This document shows positions 25,804 to 30,308 of a DNA stretch of 30,308 nucleotides, one piece after another. This DNA is from Chloroflexota bacterium. GTDB taxonomy: Bacteria; Chloroflexota; Dormibacteria; Dormibacterales; Dormibacteraceae. The position numbers were made by a program, and so were the translations under genes. Positions within the stretch are counted from its first letter, which is position 1. Each line of letters starts with the position of its first letter. The stretch is taken from positions 1 to 30,308 of the forward strand of contig VBJR01000019.1 in NCBI GenBank assembly GCA_005880175.1, written 5' to 3'. The notes beneath the pieces were generated by a model. It saw only the letters and a list, made by a program, of their open reading frames with translations, was not told the origin of the DNA and searched no databases.

Positions 25804-27986
25804 CGGTCTCGGTCTTCGGGATCCGGCACCACGGGCCCGGCTCGGCCCGGAGCCTGCTGGCCGCGCTGCGGGACCTGCGGCCGGACGCGGTGCTGGTCGA
25901 GGGGCCGCCCGAGGGGGACGCGGTGGTCGAGCTGGCCGTCCACCCCGACCTCCGGCCGCCGGTGGCGCTGCTGGTCTACCCGCCCGACACGCCGCGGCGG
26001 GCGGTGTTCTATCCGTTCGCGACGTTCTCGCCCGAGTGGCAGGCGATCCGGTACGCGCTCGGCGCCGGGGTGCCGGTGCGCTTCATCGACCTGCCGGTGG
26101 CCGTCCGCCTCGCGCTCGGGCCCGACGACGAGCCGGACGAGCCCGCCCTCGACCCGATCGGCTGGCTGGCCGAGGCGGCCGGCGAGGCCGACCCCGAGCG
26201 CTGGTGGGAGCGGATGGTCGAGCAGCGGACGGTCGCCGAGGGCGTCTTCGCGGCCATCTCGGAGGCGATGACCGCGCTCCGCGAGGTGGCGCCCGAGCCC
26301 GTGCCCCTGGAGGCCCGCCGCGAGGCGCACATGCGGCAGGCGATCCGCGCCGCCGTGAAGGAGGGCCGGGAGCGGGTGGCAGTCGTGTGCGGCGCGTGGC
26401 ACGTGCCCGCGCTGGAGCGCCTGCCCCCGGCGGCCGGCGACGCGCGGCTCCTCCGCGGCCTGTCGCGGGCGCGCGTCGAGGCGACGTGGATCCCCTGGAC
26501 GCACGGCCGGCTGGCGCTGCGGAGCGGGTACGGCGCGGGCGTCCAGTCGCCGGGCTGGTACCACCACCTGTGGAGCTGCGAGGGCGACGTGGCCGCCACC
26601 TGGCTGACGCGGGTGGCGCGACTGCTCCGCGAGGAGGACCTGGACAGCTCCCCGGCCCAGGTGATCGACGCGGTCCGGCTGGCCGAGACGCTGGCCGCGC
26701 TGCGCGGCCGCCAGGCGCCCGGCCTGGCCGAGGTGGGGGAGGGCGCGCTGGCCGTGCTCTGCTCGGGCGAGCCGGCGCCGTTCCGGCTGATCCGGGAGCG
26801 CCTGATCGTCGGCGAGGAGCTGGGCCAGCTGCCGGCGGACGCGCCGGTCGTGCCGCTGCAGCGGGACCTGGAGCGGCAGCAGCGGCGGCTGCGGCTCCGG
26901 GTCGAGGCGCTCGACCGCATGCTCGACCTGGACCTGCGGACGCCGAACCAGCTCGAGATCAGCCGCCTGCTGCACCGGCTGACGATCCTGGACGTCCCCT
27001 GGGGCCGCCGCCAGCCGGCCGCGGCGGGCCGCAAAGGCACGTTCCACGAGGTCTGGCAGCTCGCCTGGCGGCCCGAGCTGGCGCTGGCGGTGATCGAGGC
27101 CGGACTGTGGGGGAGCACGGTCGAGGCGGCGGCCGCCGCCCGGGCGCGGGACCGGGCCGAGCGCTCGGAGGACCTGGCCGAGATCGCCGCGATCGTGGAC
27201 GCGGTGCTGCTGGCCGGGCTCGACGATGCGGTCGGGCCGGTGATGGACCGGCTCCGGGACCGGTCCACGTTGGCCACGGACGTGCTCCAGCTGATGGCCG
27301 CGATGGAGCCGCTGGCGTCCGCGCTCCGCTACGGCAGCGTCCGGCGGACGGACGCCGCCCTGGTCCGGACCGTGGTCCAGGGCCTGCTGGCCCGGATCGT
27401 GGTCGGGCTGGGGCCGGCGTGCGCCGGCCTCGACGACGACGCGGCCGCCGCGATGGCCGAGCGCGTCCTCGCGGTGGACCGCTCCGTCGCACTGCTCGAC
27501 GACGAGGCCGCGGGGCCCGCCTGGCAGGCGGCGCTGGGCCGCGTGCTCGGCCTGCGCTCGCTGCACGGGCTGGTCGGCGGGCGGTGCTGCCGGCTGCTGC
27601 TGGCCGCCCGCGGCCTGGCCCCGGCCGAGGTGGCCCGGCGCCTGGGGCTGGCCCTCTCCCGCGGCGCCGACCCGGCCGGTGCCGCGGCCTGGTTCGAGGG
27701 CTTCCTGAGCGGGAGCGGGATGGTGCTGCTGACCGACGACGACCTGTTCGGCGTGGTGGACGCCTGGCTGTGCGACCTCCCCGGCGAGGCGTTCGACGCG
27801 CTGCTGCCGCTGCTGCGCCGGACCGTGGCCACGTTCCCGGCCGGGGAGCGCCGGCAGATCGGAGAGCGGGTCCGGGCGGGCGCGGCGGGTGCGCGGACGG
27901 CCGCGCCCGACGGCGAGCTGGACGAGGAGCGGGCGGCCCTGGTCGAGCCGGTCGTGCGGCTCCTGCTGGGAGGTCCGCCGCCGTGA
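25800..27986 (+). CDS. DUF5682-like protein, putative Ere/TraB/ChaN-type hydrolase
   Basis: This 728-residue protein begins with GIRHHGPGS (7-15), then VLVEGPPEGD (31-40, Glu34) and CGAWHVPAL (197-205, His201). The order His-Gly, Glu, Gly-x-x-His is the pattern of the erythromycin-esterase/TraB/ChaN group of metal-dependent hydrolases, and DUF5682 is the family I recognise. From about residue 280 the protein is helical without known motifs. In the operon it stands between the MoxR and VWA genes, with GTGA overlaps on both sides (25800 and 27983). It is cytoplasmic. It may be the effector whose substrate is delivered or unfolded by the MoxR/VWA pair. The enzyme activity is inferred from short motifs only. 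Confidence 0.75.
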   Translation: MTVSVFGIRHHGPGSARSLLAALRDLRPDAVLVEGPPEGDAVVELAVHPDLRPPVALLVYPPDTPRRAVFYPFATFSPEWQAIRYALGAGVPVRFIDLPVAVRLALGPDDEPDEPALDPIGWLAEAAGEADPERWWERMVEQRTVAEGVFAAISEAMTALREVAPEPVPLEARREAHMRQAIRAAVKEGRERVAVVCGAWHVPALERLPPAAGDARLLRGLSRARVEATWIPWTHGRLALRSGYGAGVQSPGWYHHLWSCEGDVAATWLTRVARLLREEDLDSSPAQVIDAVRLAETLAALRGRQAPGLAEVGEGALAVLCSGEPAPFRLIRERLIVGEELGQLPADAPVVPLQRDLERQQRRLRLRVEALDRMLDLDLRTPNQLEISRLLHRLTILDVPWGRRQPAAAGRKGTFHEVWQLAWRPELALAVIEAGLWGSTVEAAAAARARDRAERSEDLAEIAAIVDAVLLAGLDDAVGPVMDRLRDRSTLATDVLQLMAAMEPLASALRYGSVRRTDAALVRTVVQGLLARIVVGLGPACAGLDDDAAAAMAERVLAVDRSVALLDDEAAGPAWQAALGRVLGLRSLHGLVGGRCCRLLLAARGLAPAEVARRLGLALSRGADPAGAAAWFEGFLSGSGMVLLTDDDLFGVVDAWLCDLPGEAFDALLPLLRRTVATFPAGERRQIGERVRAGAAGARTAAPDGELDEERAALVEPVVRLLLGGPPP

Positions 27987-29116
27987 GCGACGAGCGCCTG
28001 CGCCGGTGGCGGCTGCTGCTCGGCGGCGGCGCGGCCGACGGGACAGGCTGCGCGCTGGGCGCCGCGGACGCGAACGTGGACCAGGTGCTGGCCGCACTGT
28101 ACGAGGACGGCGGCGAGCGCTCGGCGGGCCTGGGCGCGTCCGCGCCCAACGTGGCCCGCTGGCTGGGCGACATCCGCACGTACTTCCCGGCGTCCGTCGT
28201 CCGGGTGATGCAGCGGGACGCGCTGGACCGGCTTGGCCTCCGGCAGATGCTGCTGGAGCCGGAGCTGCTGTCCCGGGTGGAGCCCGACGTGCACCTGGTG
28301 GCGACGCTGATCGGCCTGAGCTCGGTCATCCCGGCCCGCACCCGCGAGACCGCCCGCCAGGTGGTGCGGGGCGTCGTCGAGGACCTGGAGCGGCGGCTGG
28401 CCAACCCGTTGCGGAGCGCGGTGCAGGGCAGCCTCGACCGGTCGGTTCGGAACCGGCGGCCGCGGCACGCCGAGATCGACTGGAACCGAACGATCCGGGC
28501 CAACCTGAAGCACTACCAACCCCAGTACGGCACGGTGATCCCCGAGCACCTGGTCGGCTGGGGGCGGCGCCGGCGGGCGCTGAAGGACGTGATCCTGGCG
28601 ATCGACCAGAGCGGCTCGATGGCCGAGTCGGTCGTCTACTCGGGCGTGCTGGGCGCCGTGATGGCCAGCCTGCCGGCGGTCCGGACCCGACTGGTCGTGT
28701 TCGACACGTCGGTCGTGGACCTGACCGACCAGCTCGCCGACCCGGTGGACCTCCTTTTCGGCGTCCGCCTCGGCGGCGGGACGGACATCGGCCGGGCCCT
28801 GGAGTACTGCCAGGGGTTGGTGACGCGGCCGGCCGACACGGTGCTGGTGCTGATCAGCGACCTGCACGAGAACGGCCCGCGGGCCCGGCTGCTGAAGCGC
28901 GCGGCCGGGCTGGTGGGGGCGGGGGTCCGCTTCGTGGCCCTGCTGGCGCTCAGCGACCAGGGCCGGCCCGGCTACGACCACGACACGGCGGCGGCGCTGC
29001 ACGAGCTGGGCGTGCCGGCGTTCGCGTGCACGCCCGACCTGTTCCCGGAGCTGATGGCCGCCGCCCTGAGCGGGCGCGACCTGAACCAGTGGGCGGCGGC
29101 CCGGGAGCTCGTCTAG
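27983..29116 (+). CDS. VWA-domain protein, MoxR partner, last gene of operon
   Basis: This 377-residue protein has a helical N-terminal half (1-190) and a von Willebrand A domain (about 200-350). The metal-ion-dependent adhesion site is complete: D208-Q-S-G-S212, T267 in GGGTDIG, and D293 in ISDLHENG. Soluble VWA proteins of this kind (ViaA, NorD, CbbO) bind the MoxR ATPase of their operon and hold the target through the MIDAS metal. The GTG start overlaps the DUF5682 stop. No gene follows on this strand; a perfect 16-bp stem-loop at 29235-29270 may end the message. It has no signal peptide, so it acts in the cytoplasm. Confidence 0.92.
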   Translation: MSDERLRRWRLLLGGGAADGTGCALGAADANVDQVLAALYEDGGERSAGLGASAPNVARWLGDIRTYFPASVVRVMQRDALDRLGLRQMLLEPELLSRVEPDVHLVATLIGLSSVIPARTRETARQVVRGVVEDLERRLANPLRSAVQGSLDRSVRNRRPRHAEIDWNRTIRANLKHYQPQYGTVIPEHLVGWGRRRRALKDVILAIDQSGSMAESVVYSGVLGAVMASLPAVRTRLVVFDTSVVDLTDQLADPVDLLFGVRLGGGTDIGRALEYCQGLVTRPADTVLVLISDLHENGPRARLLKRAAGLVGAGVRFVALLALSDQGRPGYDHDTAAALHELGVPAFACTPDLFPELMAAALSGRDLNQWAAARELV

Positions 29117-29234
29117 GCCGAAGGGTCGGGGCAGCTGACGGGCTGGGGACTCCGCCCGCGCCGTGCTTCCAGGCTCCGCCCCCATCACCCGTCCCGGCTT
29201 GCCATGAGGTAGGCAGGACGCTGGCGCCCCGGCA

Positions 29235-29270
29235 CCCATCGTCCAGGTCGTGACCGACCTGGACGATGGG
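29235..29270. terminator. Perfect 16-bp stem-loop after the VWA gene
   Basis: CCCATCGTCCAGGTCG (29235-29250) and its exact reverse complement (29255-29270) flank a TGAC loop. It lies 119 nt after the VWA stop and could end the operon message. It has no T-run and lies within the left copy of the larger inverted repeat; the right copy has nothing like it. Confidence 0.5.
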
Positions 29271-29346
29271 ACCCCGCCGGCTGGCGTCGGCCAGCACGCC
29301 GGGAGGCGGTGCGGCGCGATGTCCCTGCCATCCCGAGGAGGGATAG

Positions 29347-29410
29347 GTTGAAATGTCGACACTTCAACGTCTCCAGAGGTCGGGATACGTTGAAGTTCCG
29401 ACAATTCAAC
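29347..29410. promoter_or_regulatory. Two operator-like GTTGAA-N10-TTCAAC palindromes
   Basis: Sites at 29347-29368 and 29389-29410 share GTTGAA and TTCAAC half-sites with 10 bp between. The first also has a perfect TGTCGACA core. Their centres are 42 bp apart, four helical turns, on the same face of DNA. They may bind a dimeric regulator or be the core of the repeat element. Confidence 0.45.
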
Positions 29411-29656
29411 CTGACCCCGGACGCATCCGGGACGGTAGCGGCACACCTGCGACCATCACGCGACCCGGTTCACTCCCGGCGTGCATTCCGACGCCAGCGG
29501 CCGGGTGGCCGCCGTGGCAGCCTCCCCCTCCTCATGGCAAGCCGGGACGGGCTCTGGGGGCGGAGCCTGGAAGCACGCGGCGGGCGGAGCCCCGGCCGGT
29601 CAGCTGCCCCCGATGACCGCGCCGGTCTCCAGCGCCGCCCCGATGTTCGCCGCTTC

Positions 29657-30308
29657 CTAGAGCTCGCGGAGGCGGGGCAGCACGGCCGTGCCGAACAGGT
29701 CGATCGCCTCCAGCGTTCGCTCGCGGCCCATCGGGGTGAACACGATCTCCAGGATGCCGGCGCCGACCTCCTCGCGGAGCCGGCGCGCCTGCGCCAGGAC
29801 CGTGTCGGGGCTGCCCGCCAGCAGCTGGCCCTGCTCGATCCGCTCGGCCATCGGCCGGGCCTGCGCCTCGATGCGGCCGCGCTGGCCGGCCGCGTCGCGG
29901 CCGTAGTACCCGGCGCCGGCGACCGCGTCGTCCACCCGGCGGTTGCTGAGGCTGAACCCGCGCCGGGGCGTGTCCGCGCCCGCGGCCCGCAGCTCCTCGA
30001 GGGCCTGCTCGTCGGTCTCGGCGACGTGCGCCGACACGCGGTACAGGACGTCTTCGGGCGCCGGCTCCCAGCCGCACGCGGCGGCGCGCTCGCGATAGTG
30101 CCGGGCCGCGGCGGCCGCCAGCGGCGCGGTCGTGAACGCGAAGCCGATGCTCACCCGGTGCCGGGCCGCGAACTCGCCGGCCTCGGGGCTGGACGCGGAC
30201 ATGTAGATGGGCGGGTGGGGCTGCTGGACCGGGCGCGGCCAGATGGAGATGGCCCGGAACCGGAAGTGCCGGCCCTGCCAGCCGAATGGCTGGGGCTCCG
30301 TCCAGGCC
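29657..30308 (-). CDS. Luciferase-like (LLM class) flavin-dependent oxidoreductase (partial, runs off right edge)
   Basis: The minus strand encodes the C-terminal 217 residues or so. The start lies outside the window. The visible frame has FGWQGRHFRF, then WPRPVQQPHPPIYMSASSPEA, which is typical of bacterial luciferase-like monooxygenases where the loop binds flavin (FMN or F420). Later parts (GSPDTVLAQARRLREEVGAG, then TLEAIDLFGTAVLPRLREL) match the family's C-terminal TIM-barrel helices. The substrate is unknown; relatives oxidise small organic molecules. It stops at 29657, facing the VWA gene across the inverted-repeat region, so no operon link with the SWIM/MoxR system is likely. Confidence 0.88.
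   Translation of the reverse strand, partial: AWTEPQPFGWQGRHFRFRAISIWPRPVQQPHPPIYMSASSPEAGEFAARHRVSIGFAFTTAPLAAAAARHYRERAAACGWEPAPEDVLYRVSAHVAETDEQALEELRAAGADTPRRGFSLSNRRVDDAVAGAGYYGRDAAGQRGRIEAQARPMAERIEQGQLLAGSPDTVLAQARRLREEVGAGILEIVFTPMGRERTLEAIDLFGTAVLPRLREL

Larger units (their letters stand above)
29126..29613. repeat. 488-bp nested imperfect inverted repeat in a gene-free region
   Basis: The 540-bp gap between the VWA gene and the flavin oxidoreductase holds no credible gene. It holds three nested inverted-repeat pairs. Outer arms 29126-29209 and 29530-29613 (84 nt each) match at most positions. Middle arms 29281-29305 and 29473-29497 match at 22 of 25. Inner arms 29345-29370 and 29387-29412 match at 23 of 26 around a 16-nt centre. 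The arms differ by indels between pairs, so this is two diverged copies of a ~230-bp unit placed head to head. It may be a MITE-like or REP-like element. No transposase is present and no clear target-site duplication is seen. Confidence 0.7.

Noticed and set aside
29117..29656. Short open frames in the gap as genes
   Set aside because: They lack start signals and domain patterns, and the region is explained by inverted repeats.

Overview
This window is very GC-rich DNA with many GTG starts. It suggests a high-GC soil-type bacterium, most likely an actinobacterium; a chloroflexotan cannot be excluded. The evidence is the ECF41-type sigma factor next to a carboxymuconolactone-decarboxylase gene, the actinobacterial-style RHS and LamG surface proteins, a WXG100-like protein, an XRE/NB-ARC/TPR regulator, and several promoter-like TANNNT boxes only 6-8 nt ahead of start codons, as in leaderless mRNAs. 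No rRNA, tRNA, CRISPR array or transposase gene was found.

Layout, left to right. (1) 1-733 (-): 5' part of a secreted glycoside hydrolase. (2) 963-2538 (+): an ECF41 sigma factor and its usual partner, a CMD/AhpD-like protein, with an almost exact ECF41 promoter directly before the partner gene. (3) 2642-6101 (+): a tight run of a WXG100-like protein, a zinc-ribbon protein with an immunity-like C-terminus, a metallophosphoesterase and a pyridoxamine-phosphate-oxidase-like flavoprotein. (4) 6106-8845 (-): a broken secreted M28 peptidase with a PKD domain, and a broken secreted protein made of two near-identical domains. (5) 8967-9476 (+): a small membrane protein. (6) 9622-18680 (+): a surface locus with a broken DNRLRE/LamG-type protein and a ~2,000-residue SpvB/RHS-repeat protein with Gly-rich and poly-Pro linkers. 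(7) 18721-21952 (-): an XRE/NB-ARC/TPR regulator and a one-TM DUF3465-like protein. (8) 22036-29116 (+): a five-gene operon of SWIM zinc finger, DUF5691-like, MoxR AAA+ ATPase, DUF5682-like (possible Ere/TraB/ChaN-type hydrolase) and VWA protein. All four junctions are 4-nt GTGA overlaps. (9) 29117-29656: a gene-free region holding a 488-bp nested inverted-repeat structure. (10) 29657-30308 (-): 3' part of a luciferase-like flavin oxidoreductase.

The best candidate for an under-described system is the five-gene operon. A MoxR-type ATPase and a VWA protein normally form a chaperone-like pair, as in RavA-ViaA or NorQ-NorD. Here they are locked by translational coupling to a SWIM protein, a helical-repeat-like protein and a putative hydrolase. 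Its function cannot be read from sequence. In this sequence the MoxR gene is frameshifted exactly where the Walker B region should be.

A second theme is repeated small out-of-frame deletions. At least six junctions in five genes look as if tens of bases were lost. One is measured exactly as 83 bp because an intact tandem copy lies beside it. They could be real decay or assembly errors; the reads would decide.
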